NCBI GenBank assembly: GCA_034096865.1
Contig: JAWQFJ010025559.1
Span: 1 to 15,000 of the forward strand
Source of the DNA: Theodoxus fluviatilis
Lineage: Eukaryota; Mollusca; Gastropoda; Cycloneritida; Neritidae
Reading direction: 5' to 3'
DNA: 15,000 nucleotides
Both the position numbers and the translations under genes were made by a program. Below the pieces are notes generated by a model that saw only the letters and a program-made list of their open reading frames with translations, did not search any database and was not told where the DNA came from. The first letter of the stretch is position 1; each line of letters opens with the position of its first letter. Shown here piece after piece: positions 1-7,306 of the stretch.

Positions 1-196
1 TTATGGGGACGCCAGAACAAAGGTCGCCGCGTGACCACGGCGGACTGGAGAATTTCCATAGGCAGAACAGACACTGCGCATGCCCGGCTCTCTGCCGCAC
101 TAGCAGGCCAGCCCACGCGATCATTCCAGCTTCAGAACGAGGGACGGAACGCACGCCTTTACAGTCTTGCGAGTATCTCATTTTCTCATTTCTACA
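1..196 (+). repeat. Split direct repeat A1 (5' terminal repeat, left-truncated by window)
   Basis: Positions 1-196 match 5789-5985 with three substitutions and one single-base length difference; the match stops sharply after the shared TTTCTACA. This is the outer 5' repeat of the Ngaro element and probably part of its promoter or 5' leader. It carries GCGCATGC at 76-83, which resembles an NRF1 half-site. The open frames inside it are not convincing proteins. Confidence 0.88.
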
Positions 197-439
197 CAAT
201 GTGTGCAAAACATTTTACGCTCTCATTCGCCTGATTCCTGACATTTGTTCATTTTACAATGTCGCCTGATTCCTGACATTTGTTCATTTTACAATGTGTG
301 CAAAAAATTTTATGATCATTACTGGGGTGCCACACTGCCTGACATTTGTTCATTTTACAATGTCGCCTGATTCCTGACATTTGTTCATTTTACAATGTGT
401 GCAAAAAATGTTATGATCATTACTGGGGTGCCACACTGC
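197..439 (+). repeat. 101-bp tandem duplication with nested 35-bp repeats in the element leader
   Basis: Two copies of a 101-bp unit lie at 238-338 and 339-439 and are almost identical. Inside each unit a 24-bp block starting CTGACATTTGTTC occurs twice, 35 bp apart, giving four copies (238, 273, 339, 374). A more diverged partial copy precedes them at about 195-237. Each unit also contains TTATGATCATTACTGG. The array is noncoding and belongs to the 5' leader. Confidence 0.85.
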
Positions 440-471
440 GTGAAAACTAGCATTGTCGGCTCTTGTGCTCT

Positions 472-1112
472 CAGGCGCTCGGTACAGTGGGAAGGGAGGC
501 CCCTTTGCTCTCCCACCCGCTCGAATTGTGGTCTTGCTTGCTTTTTTGGTGCTCCAGCGCACATTCCAGCGGAAAAGGCATCTCGCCTGCTGTGCGGGGC
601 CGCGGGTTGCCTCCCAGTCCAGGCGAGAGGCACCTTTGCTCTCCCACCTGCTGGAATTGTGGTCTTGCTTGCTTTTTTGCGCTCCAGCGCACATTCCAGT
701 GGAAAAGGCATCTCGTCTGCTGTGCGGGGCCGCGGGTTGCCTCCCAGTCCAGGCGAGGGGCGCCTTTGCTCTCCCACCTGCTGGAATTGTGGTCTTGCTT
801 GCTTTTTGCGCTCCAGCGCACATTCCAGTGGAAAAGGCATCTCGTCTGCTGTGCGGGGCCGCGGGTTGCCTCCCAGTCCAGGCGAGGGGCGCCTTTGCTC
901 TCCCACCTGCTGGAATTGTGGTCTTGCTTGCTTTTTTGCGCTCCAGCGCACATTCCAGTGGAAAAGGCATCTCGTCTGCTGTGCGGGGCCGCGGGTTGCT
1001 TCCCAGTCCAGGCGAGAGGCGCCTTTGCTCTCCCACCTGCTGGAATTGTGGTCTTGCTTGCTTTTTTGCGCTCCAGCGCACAGTCCAGTGGAAACCTCCC
1101 AGTCCTACACCA
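472..1112 (+). repeat. ~130-bp tandem repeat array (about 4.6 copies) in the element leader
   Basis: The block CCTTTGCTCTCCCACC recurs at 502, 633, 763, 892 and 1022, a period of 129-131 bp; the last copy is truncated and rejoins unique sequence near 1112. Each unit holds GCGCTCCAGCGC and a GC-rich GGGGCCGCGGGTTGCC segment. The inner copies are nearly identical while the first is more diverged. Long open frames run across the array on both strands because the repeat lacks stops, so they are not taken as genes. Tandem monomers in a retroelement leader can act as promoters, as in mouse L1; that role here is inference. Confidence 0.85.
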
Positions 1113-1693
1113 TGCTGGCATGTTTGGGGGTGGTAGAGTCAGCTCTCTCCCTCTGACTTCGTTGTTGCTGGCGTCCTGCCACCCACCCACCCCCTGCCTC
1201 GCTGCTCTCTCCCCCTGACCTTGTCGTGCTTGCGTCCCGCCACACACCCCTTCCCCCCCCCCCCCCATTTTTTCCCAGAGCGCGGAGGGATGGGTCTTAT
1301 CTCTGTCCTTCATAAAATTTCCCCACCCTTGTTTTCCCCCTTATCTTGGTGGGTTCCCTGTGGCCTCCTTCGACCCTGGGACAGGGTCGTTTTCATTTGC
1401 TGGTCACAGGATGATGCTATTACTGTGGTATTGCCTATCCTCCGGGCGGAAAAACCTTTATTATACCATAAGCGCATACACCACACCCTCGGCTCTCCTC
1501 ACCCACCGCCTACCATGCTGCCGTCTGCCATTGCTCTCTTTCAGTGCCACCCACACGCAGAGCCTCGGCGGGAGGGCGGGGAGCCGCCAGGCGTAACCTG
1601 AGCCGCCCGAGGAGGTTTTCCACCGAGCCTGCCCCCCCATCACGCCCTACTCTCCAGCCCGACGAGCGGCCGGGGGCCGCGTTGGCTGACGAG
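1113..1693 (+). other. Pyrimidine-rich leader between tandem repeats and Gag start
   Basis: This 580-bp stretch has no supported gene. It contains an imperfect 62-bp duplication (units starting at 1142 and 1204, each with GCTCTCTCC followed by CTGAC), a run of 14 C at 1253-1266, and a pyrimidine tract ending in CTCTCTTTCAG at 1543 that looks like a 3' splice site. The Gag frame is open from 1544, but its first codon there is GTG; the first in-frame ATG is at 1694. Confidence 0.6.
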
Positions 1694-2863
1694 ATGCCGC
1701 CCAACAAAAACGCGTCTGCTGGAGGTCGAGAGGCCTCCAGTCGACCACGAAAACGCCGGAGGACCGCAGCGGCTGCCTCCAACCTGCCCACACCTCCACC
1801 CGCGGCTCTGCAGCCTGCTTCCTCTCCCCTCCTGGACGCAAGTCAGGTGGCTGCGGTGGCCGACTTGGTGCTGGCGCGTATTCTGCCCGCCATCCACAGC
1901 GCTCTCCGTGGCACGGCTCCCGGGCCACCTGCTCCTTCCGCTCCCCCACCCCGGCCCTCCCCAGCTCCGGCGAACGCGGTCTTCGGGCACGGGGTTATCG
2001 CAGAGGATGTCACCACCCACTCCCATACTCCTGCCAACACAGCCCTCGGATCTCTCATCACCCCGTCGACTCAGGCCAACACGGACTTTGGACCTGCGGT
2101 CGTCGCGGCGGCTCTCGCCACCCCCGGCCTCCTCACAGGTGCGGGTGCGTCATCCTTCCAGCTGACCCCCCCCTCTCTTACATCCCCGCAACCAGCCCCC
2201 CTCACCGCCTCCATCCCGGTGTCCACACACATCCCCATCAAAATAAAAACACAGGTGTGGGAGGGAAAATATGTGGACTTCCACGCTCTCGTTAGGCCCG
2301 ATTCGGATCCGTCTCGACTGCACCTAGCCTTTCAGCAAGACGACGCTGGTCGTTTGCTGGTTGTCCCAGCTTCCTCCTCCACAAAACCCCCTCTTTCCTT
2401 CTATCAGTGGCTGGGGGCTTGGAACGTTTTCTCCGCAATCCTGGGCGAACAACCCCAAGTTCCACCCCCGGACCTCTCCCATCACTTTCAAACTGTCTTC
2501 TCGCTGTTTCAGAAGGGTGGGAACTGGCGTCTTTACGACGAACGCTTTCGGCAATTGCTAGAGAGCAAGCTAGCCGCTTGGGGTCACACCCACCTCGAGC
2601 TCTTCCTGCAGGCCTCCCTCGATCGGCGCACTCCTCAGGAAGCGGTACCCTCCACTTCACTCAGACACCCCATTCACGTCCCCCGGGGAGCCTGCAGGTC
2701 CTTCCACACTACAGGCTCCTGCCCATCTGGCGCACACTGCCAATACCAACACAAATGCTTCCGCTGTCTGGGTCCCCACCCAGCCTCTCACTGCCGTGGT
2801 GGGGGGAGGGGCCCTCCCCGCCTCTTGCCGCGTTTCCTCTCGCCCGGTGCCTCACCGCCCTGA
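1694..2863 (+). CDS. gag: Gag-like nucleocapsid protein of the Ngaro element
   Basis: This 389-residue protein would bind the element RNA and form the ribonucleoprotein or capsid. A basic patch, RPRKRRR, at residues 17-23 may be a nuclear signal. Residues about 25-180 are rich in Ala, Pro and Ser and probably disordered. A conserved-looking block follows, with WEGKYVDF near 189 and WRLYDERFR near 278, a pattern I associate with Gag-like proteins of DIRS/Ngaro elements. The C-terminus has a CCCH finger of form C-x8-C-x5-C-x3-H (334-353) and then a short C-x2-C-x3-H-x4-C cluster (355-367), both suited to RNA binding. The start is the first in-frame ATG. The frame stays open upstream to 1544, where a similar peptide starts on GTG, so the true N-terminus could be longer or made by splicing. 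The 3' end overlaps the Pol frame, which is -1 relative to Gag. Confidence 0.8.
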   Translation: MPPNKNASAGGREASSRPRKRRRTAAAASNLPTPPPAALQPASSPLLDASQVAAVADLVLARILPAIHSALRGTAPGPPAPSAPPPRPSPAPANAVFGHGVIAEDVTTHSHTPANTALGSLITPSTQANTDFGPAVVAAALATPGLLTGAGASSFQLTPPSLTSPQPAPLTASIPVSTHIPIKIKTQVWEGKYVDFHALVRPDSDPSRLHLAFQQDDAGRLLVVPASSSTKPPLSFYQWLGAWNVFSAILGEQPQVPPPDLSHHFQTVFSLFQKGGNWRLYDERFRQLLESKLAAWGHTHLELFLQASLDRRTPQEAVPSTSLRHPIHVPRGACRSFHTTGSCPSGAHCQYQHKCFRCLGPHPASHCRGGGRGPPRLLPRFLSPGASPP

Positions 2864-4545
2864 CAACTCCCGCTCTCCTAGGGCCACCACAGCTCTGTCC
2901 GCCGCCCAACCACCATCCTTTCGAATCTCTCACAACTCGCGCACCCACCCACAGCTGCCCGGCCCGTCTCAGTGACCCTCTCCCCACCCCAGTTCGAGTT
3001 GACCGACTCGACCACTGGCTGTCCGGTTACACATCGTCCTTACGCTCTACCTTACTCACAGGTTTCGCGGAGGGGTTCCAGGTGGGTTTCACAGGTACGG
3101 CCTCTCACCCCATACCACCCAACCTCAAATCCACCCTGGATCTGCCCGCTTTGGTCTCTCAAAAACTCCTCAAGGAAGCTTCCCTCGGTCGCATTGCTGG
3201 TCCGTTCTCTCAACCGCCCTTTCCAAACATGGTTTTCTCCCCTCTCGGATTGGTCCCTAAGAAACAACCCGGCGCTTACCGCCTCATCCACCATCTGTCC
3301 TTTCCACAAGGTAGCTCCATCAACGACGGAATCTCCAGTGAATGTTCTCGAGTTTCTTTTCAATCCATTGACCACGCAGTTTCACACATCCTCTCCGCCC
3401 AACGAGGCTGCTACTTAGCAAAAACGGACATTGCCGACGCCTTCCGCATTGTCCCGCTTCACCCCTCTCAATACCCTCTCTTCGGCATGCATTGGGAAAA
3501 TGGCTTTTTCTACGACAAATGTCTCCCGATGGGTTGCAGTTCCAGCTGCCGCTTATTTGAAACACTCAGTTCCGCTCTTCACTGGATAGCCGTGCACAAA
3601 CTTGGCATTGCGGGCACAGTGCATGTCCTAGACGATTTCCTCTTCATTGCCCCCTCAGAAGAGGCCTGCCACCACCACCTTCAGGCATTTCAATCAGCCT
3701 GCGAAGACATTGGTGTCCCCCTCGCACCTGCTAAGACTCATCCCCCCTCTACCACCATGACTTTTTTGGGATACGAGTTAGACACAGTGCTGCTCGAGGC
3801 TAGGCTCCCCCTTGACAAACTGTCTTCTTGCTCAGATGCCATCGATCGCTGTCTCCACCGCCCCAAACTCACTTTGAAAGAGCTGCAGTCAATCATCGGC
3901 ACTCTGAATTTTGCATGTGGAGTAGTACGCCCTGGCAGACCGTTTCTCCGGCGCCTTATCAACTTAACCATTGGGGTTCGGAGCCCACACCATTTCATAC
4001 GGATCACCCGATCAGCAAAGGCCGACCTTCTGACCTGGCTGTCCTTCCTCCGGAACTTCAATGGCAAGTCCATGCTTTTGCACCAACGGTGGTTGACATC
4101 GCCTGTGTTACACCTGTACACGGACGCTTCCTCTTGGGGTTATGGGGCGGTATTCGGCCGGCGCTGGCTCTTTGGGGCGTGGACGGACGAGTGGAAACTC
4201 CACAACATTACGCTCCTGGAACTTTACCCCATCCTGCTTGCTCTCCAAACTTGGAAATCAGTTCTCAACAACTCTTGCATTCGCATGCACACAGATAACC
4301 TGGCTTTGGTTCACATCATCAACAAACAATCATCCAAGGACACGTTGATCATGTCCCTCATTCGCCCCTTGGTCCTGGTGTGCTTAGAGTACAACATTCT
4401 CTTTCAGGCGCAGCATGTTCCCGGCAAGGACAACGTGCTGGCCGATCTTCTCTCCCGCCATCAACTGGTGGCCTTCAAACGCGCCGCTCCGGACGCCCAT
4501 CCTGTCCCGGAACCCACACCTCCCCTCCCACCCTTGACGCCTTGA
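2755..4545 (+). CDS. pol: Pol polyprotein: reverse transcriptase and RNase H of the Ngaro element
   Basis: This frame encodes the enzyme that copies the element RNA into DNA and removes the RNA strand. The RT N-terminal region begins near 3001 (LDHWLSGY). Motif A is KTDIADAF at 3421-3444, motif B is LPMGCSS near 3523-3543, and motif C is LDDF with the Asp pair at 3631-3636; FLGYELD follows near 3763. RNase H has all four acidic residues: Asp 4123 (LYTDASSWG), Glu 4219 (LLELYP), Asp 4294 (HTDN) and Asp 4444 (VLADLLSR). No integrase, protease or methyltransferase domain is seen. The frame is open from at least 2407 but the part before about 2800 is overlapped by Gag. The start given, ATG 2755, lies in the Gag zinc-finger region in a weak Kozak context; a -1 frameshift from Gag is equally possible. 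The next in-frame ATG (3229) is inside the RT domain. Confidence 0.88.
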   Translation: MLPLSGSPPSLSLPWWGEGPSPPLAAFPLARCLTALTTPALLGPPQLCPPPNHHPFESLTTRAPTHSCPARLSDPLPTPVRVDRLDHWLSGYTSSLRSTLLTGFAEGFQVGFTGTASHPIPPNLKSTLDLPALVSQKLLKEASLGRIAGPFSQPPFPNMVFSPLGLVPKKQPGAYRLIHHLSFPQGSSINDGISSECSRVSFQSIDHAVSHILSAQRGCYLAKTDIADAFRIVPLHPSQYPLFGMHWENGFFYDKCLPMGCSSSCRLFETLSSALHWIAVHKLGIAGTVHVLDDFLFIAPSEEACHHHLQAFQSACEDIGVPLAPAKTHPPSTTMTFLGYELDTVLLEARLPLDKLSSCSDAIDRCLHRPKLTLKELQSIIGTLNFACGVVRPGRPFLRRLINLTIGVRSPHHFIRITRSAKADLLTWLSFLRNFNGKSMLLHQRWLTSPVLHLYTDASSWGYGAVFGRRWLFGAWTDEWKLHNITLLELYPILLALQTWKSVLNNSCIRMHTDNLALVHIINKQSSKDTLIMSLIRPLVLVCLEYNILFQAQHVPGKDNVLADLLSRHQLVAFKRAAPDAHPVPEPTPPLPPLTP

Positions 4546-5456
4546 AGGCATCCGTAAATTCCCTTCTCCACAGGTCACTCGCTCCGTCCACACAGGCGTC
4601 CTACAAGCGTAGCTGGGTCCTCTTCATATCCTTTGCACTTGACTACGACCTCAGCACGTCCCTACCCGTTTCTCCTGATCATCTGGCCCTTTTCATTGCC
4701 TTTCTAGTGGCAAAAACCTATGCTCCTTCCACCATTTCTTCCTGCATCTCAGCCATCGGGTACATACACCGCCTCAACGGCCTGTCTGATCCCTCTGGAG
4801 CCTGCTATATTCGGCAGCTACTCCGCGCTTGCCATAGAGGCGCTCATCCCGCGGACTCTAGATTACCCATCACTCTGCCCTTGCTCGAGCGGCTCCTTGC
4901 CGCCCTCGACCACTCCACGACGCCCGGGTACCAACGCTGTCTCTTCAAGGCCATGTTCTGCCTCGCCTTCCACGCGCTTCTCCGGCTGGGCGAGATAACC
5001 ATCTCCAGCCCAGCCGCCCACAATCCACACCTACTCCAATATGATCAAATTCTTTTTACTCCCGCTCACATGACACTCACATTCCGTTCCTTCAAGCACT
5101 CAAACGGTCAGCCGTTCACCCTCAAGGTCTATCCCCAAGCACACTTCCCTTCGTGCCCCGTCACACACATGGAGCTCTACCTGAACCTTCGGGGGCCCCT
5201 CCCTGGCCCACTCTTCCAGTCCATGTCGAGATCCCCAATCCTTCGATCAGTATTTACTTCACAACTCCAGGCCGCTCTGGCCTTCTGTCAGCTCGACACA
5301 AGCGCCTTCAAAGGGCATAGCTTCCGTATCGGGGCCGCCTCTACAGCGGCACAACAAGGTCTCTCGGATGAACAAATCCGCATGCTCGGCCGTTGGAGGT
5401 CTTCCGCCTTCCGCCGTTACATCCGATGCTCCTCCGGTGTCTCAGCTCTGCAGTGA
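4380..5456 (+). CDS. Tyrosine recombinase (YR) of the Ngaro element
   Basis: This enzyme would integrate the circular cDNA by site-specific recombination, in place of an integrase. The N-terminal core-binding domain begins about 4537 (DALKASVN). The catalytic domain shows Arg at 4983 (LLRLGE), Lys at 5094 (FRSFKHS), His at 5316 and Arg at 5325 (HSFRIGAA), Trp at 5394 (LGRWRS) and the nucleophile Tyr at 5418 (RRYIR). This is the complete R-K-H-R-W-Y set. The frame overlaps Pol by at least 166 bp and is -1 relative to it. The 5' limit given is only where the open frame is counted from, a GTG; the first in-frame ATG is 4953, after the core-binding domain. Translation therefore probably comes from frameshifting, splicing or another non-AUG route. 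No standard slippery heptamer was found in the overlap. The stop is TGA 5454-5456. Confidence 0.9.
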   Translation: MLRVQHSLSGAACSRQGQRAGRSSLPPSTGGLQTRRSGRPSCPGTHTSPPTLDALKASVNSLLHRSLAPSTQASYKRSWVLFISFALDYDLSTSLPVSPDHLALFIAFLVAKTYAPSTISSCISAIGYIHRLNGLSDPSGACYIRQLLRACHRGAHPADSRLPITLPLLERLLAALDHSTTPGYQRCLFKAMFCLAFHALLRLGEITISSPAAHNPHLLQYDQILFTPAHMTLTFRSFKHSNGQPFTLKVYPQAHFPSCPVTHMELYLNLRGPLPGPLFQSMSRSPILRSVFTSQLQAALAFCQLDTSAFKGHSFRIGAASTAAQQGLSDEQIRMLGRWRSSAFRRYIRCSSGVSALQ

Positions 5457-5485
5457 TTATTCATCTGCAGTGATTTTCACCTCGT

Positions 5486-5591
5486 GCCACGCCCACGGGG
5501 GGCAGTTGGTACTCTCCTTTCCGTCTCTTCATTTGGGCGTGGCGCAGACAGCCTGTAGCTGTCTGCGCTATGGCGCTTGTTTCGCCCAAAT
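5486..5591 (+). other. Nested inverted repeats straddling the start of B1
   Basis: A perfect 10-bp stem, GCGCAGACAG at 5542-5551 and its complement at 5559-5568, has a 7-nt loop. It sits inside a 9-bp stem, ATTTGGGCG at 5531-5539 with CGCCCAAAT at 5583-5591. A third 10-bp arm, GCCACGCCCA at 5486-5495, is complementary to 5534-5543 and would compete with these. The structure starts in the recombinase 3' UTR and ends inside B1. It could be an RNA fold near the transcript end or a recombination feature; no function is shown. Confidence 0.6.
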
Positions 5592-5762
5592 GGAGCGGAA
5601 CTCGCTCGCTTCCCTCCTTGCCATAATAAAAGGAGTCACAGCTGCAGTCTTCGGTTACCAGAACTGAGGCTCGGCTGTGGCCGTTCGCAAATCGCAGACC
5701 CAGTGTCATTGTGGTTTTTCTCTGCATGCCCTTTGATATCAACTGATGGCGGCCAACATAAA
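5571..5762 (+). repeat. Split direct repeat B1 (internal copy)
   Basis: These 192 bp match B2 (7115-7306) with no difference found, ending in GGCCAACATAAA. B1 touches A2, so the B1-A2 junction would equal the B2-A1 junction of a circular form, as expected for split direct repeats. It contains CCATAATAAAAGG, which can be read as a polyadenylation signal or as a TATA-like box. Confidence 0.9.
5625..5630 (+). promoter_or_regulatory. AATAAA in B1, candidate polyadenylation signal or TATA-like box
   Basis: AATAAA lies about 170 bp after the recombinase stop and recurs at the same place in B2 (7169-7174). The context ATAATAAAAGG also resembles a TATA box, so a promoter reading cannot be excluded. 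Transcript-end data would settle it. Confidence 0.45.
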
Positions 5763-5985
5763 GGATTTTGCACGGAGGGCAAGGCCATTTATGGGGGACG
5801 CCAGAACAAAGGTCGCCGCGTGACCACGGCGGACTGGAGATTTTCCATAGGCAGAACAGGCACTGCGCATGCCCGGCTCTCTGCCGCACTAGCAGGCCAG
5901 CCCACGCGATCATTCCAGCTTCAGAACGAGGGACGGAACGCACGCCTTTACAGTCTTGCGAGTATATCATTTTCTCATTTCTACA
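5763..5985 (+). repeat. Split direct repeat A2 (internal copy)
   Basis: From 5789 to 5985 this matches A1 (1-196). The first 26 bp (5763-5788, starting GGATTTTGCACGG) should correspond to the tip of A1 just left of the window. Homology to A1 ends at 5985. Differences from A1 are one extra G in the run near 5792, A to T near 5843, A to G near 5860 and C to A near 5967. Confidence 0.87.
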
Positions 5986-7114
5986 TCCGTCCTCATGCCC
6001 CTCCAACCACCCATCTCTTCACAGCTCTTTGTCTTGCGGGGATATTTATTGATTGGCGTTTTGCTACGCGCACGCACACATTCACACGCACATAGGGCCT
6101 CTCACTTTCCGCGCCGTTGTACTGGTGGGTTTGCATGACAGGCGTTTGCGGATTCATTTCCGAATTGTAACGTTTCACGTTGAAGGGACGTCGATCAGGC
6201 CTCCCCAATTTGCTGTCTTTGTACATTTCGAAATTTTCATTGACAGGTGTTTTCCGAATTGTAACTTCGGAACTTATCTTCCGTTCGTGTTTTAATTATT
6301 GCGGTACAGCCCCACTTCTTTACGTTTGATTGACGCACATTTTATGTCCTTGTACATTGGGTATTTCTCATTGACTTGCGTTTACGGCGTTTTTTCCGAA
6401 TTGTAATCTCGGAACTACCCGTCTTTTCACGTTTCATTGCCTTTTGGGAACAGCCCCAAATATGTTCCCGTTTGATTGGCGTACACGTACCTCCCCGGTG
6501 TTTCTTTCCTTGTACATTTGGGATTTTTCATTGACAGGCGTTTTCCGAATTGTAACTTCGGAACTACTCCAACTTTTGCGTTTTAATTGTACTTGCGGAA
6601 CATCCCCACTTCTTCACGTTTGATTGACGTACATAGGCCTTCCCGTGCCCAAATTTTTCTGTCCTTGTACATTCGGTATTTCTCCTTGACTTGCGTTTAC
6701 GGCGCTTTTTCCGAATTGTAATCTCGGAACTGCCCGGTTTTTCACGTTTTCATTGTAATTGTGGAACATCCCCACTTCTCCACGTTTGATTGCCGTACAT
6801 AGTACCTTCCCGTGCCAAAATTTTTCTGTCCTTGTACATTCGGTATTTCTCATTGACTTGCGCTCCACCCCAGTTGTTTTGTTTCAAGACCAGGTTTGAT
6901 ACGTTCAATTGGCGGTGTCCCATACCTACACTTGTCGACATTCAGCCTTTTCTCTTAGTTTACCATCCTGTACATCGATTTACATATCCCTCCTATGTTG
7001 CTTTCCATGTACCGAATGTTTACTCGTTTTGATCGAGTCCCCAGTGACTCTGGAAATGGTAGGAGCCATGCTTTTTCCCATTAGGGTTTTTTAGCGCAGG
7101 TCCTTCCTTCCTCG
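5986..7114 (+). repeat. A2-B2 spacer with degenerate ~150-bp tandem repeats
   Basis: This 1.1-kb spacer has no supported gene. The block CCGAATTGTAA recurs at 6160, 6254, 6396, 6545 and 6711, mostly 142-166 bp apart. Each unit also holds variants of CCTTGTACATT, TTTCTCATTGAC and CACGTTTGATTG. A last truncated unit breaks off near 6862 into unique sequence. The copies are clearly diverged, unlike the leader arrays. A short CA-rich stretch lies at 6065-6091. Some DIRS-group elements carry an extra ORF in this interval; here none is seen. Confidence 0.8.
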
Positions 7115-7306
7115 TGGCGCTTGTTTCGCCCAAATGGAGCGGAACTCGCTCGCTTCCCTCCTTGCCATAATAAAAGGAGTCACAGCTGCAGTCTTCGGTT
7201 ACCAGAACTGAGGCTCGGCTGTGGCCGTTCGCAAATCGCAGACCCAGTGTCATTGTGGTTTTTCTCTGCATGCCCTTTGATATCAACTGATGGCGGCCAA
7301 CATAAA
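7115..7306 (+). repeat. Split direct repeat B2 (3' terminal repeat, element right end)
   Basis: This repeat is identical to B1 over 192 bp. After CATAAA at 7306 the two diverge: B1 continues into A2, while B2 continues into LINE coding sequence. That places the element's right end at or within a few bases of 7306. It contains a second AATAAA at 7169-7174, the better placed one for ending a full-length transcript. Confidence 0.9.

Larger units (their letters stand above)
1..7306 (+). mobile_element. Ngaro-type tyrosine-recombinase retrotransposon, nearly complete (left tip outside window)
   Basis: This is a retroelement that would copy itself through an RNA intermediate and integrate by a tyrosine recombinase rather than a DDE integrase. 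What is seen: split direct repeats in the order A1, coding region, B1, A2, spacer, B2, with Gag-like, RT/RNase H and recombinase frames in between, all on the + strand. Known of the family: Ngaro elements have such A1-B1-A2-B2 repeats and make no target-site duplication, while DIRS1-type elements have inverted termini and usually a methyltransferase domain, which is missing here. If A1 begins where A2 does, about 26 bp lie left of the window and the full length is near 7.33 kb. All catalytic residues that could be checked are present and B1 and B2 are identical, so the copy looks young. A PAT-like relative is the alternative. Confidence 0.88.

Noticed and set aside
350..1313. Long open frames on both strands (up to 280 codons) across the leader arrays
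   Set aside because: They result from stop-free tandem repeats; several frames and both strands are open at once and no domain is seen.
1221..1601. 126-codon + strand frame upstream of Gag
   Set aside because: It starts on TTG in pyrimidine-rich leader and has no recognisable motif.
1640..2061. Minus-strand frames of 72-128 codons opposite Gag
   Set aside because: Shadows of the GC-rich Gag coding sequence on the other strand.
1..7306. DIRS1-type or LTR retrotransposon identity
   Set aside because: The repeats are split direct, not inverted; no methyltransferase, aspartic protease or DDE integrase is seen, while a tyrosine recombinase is.
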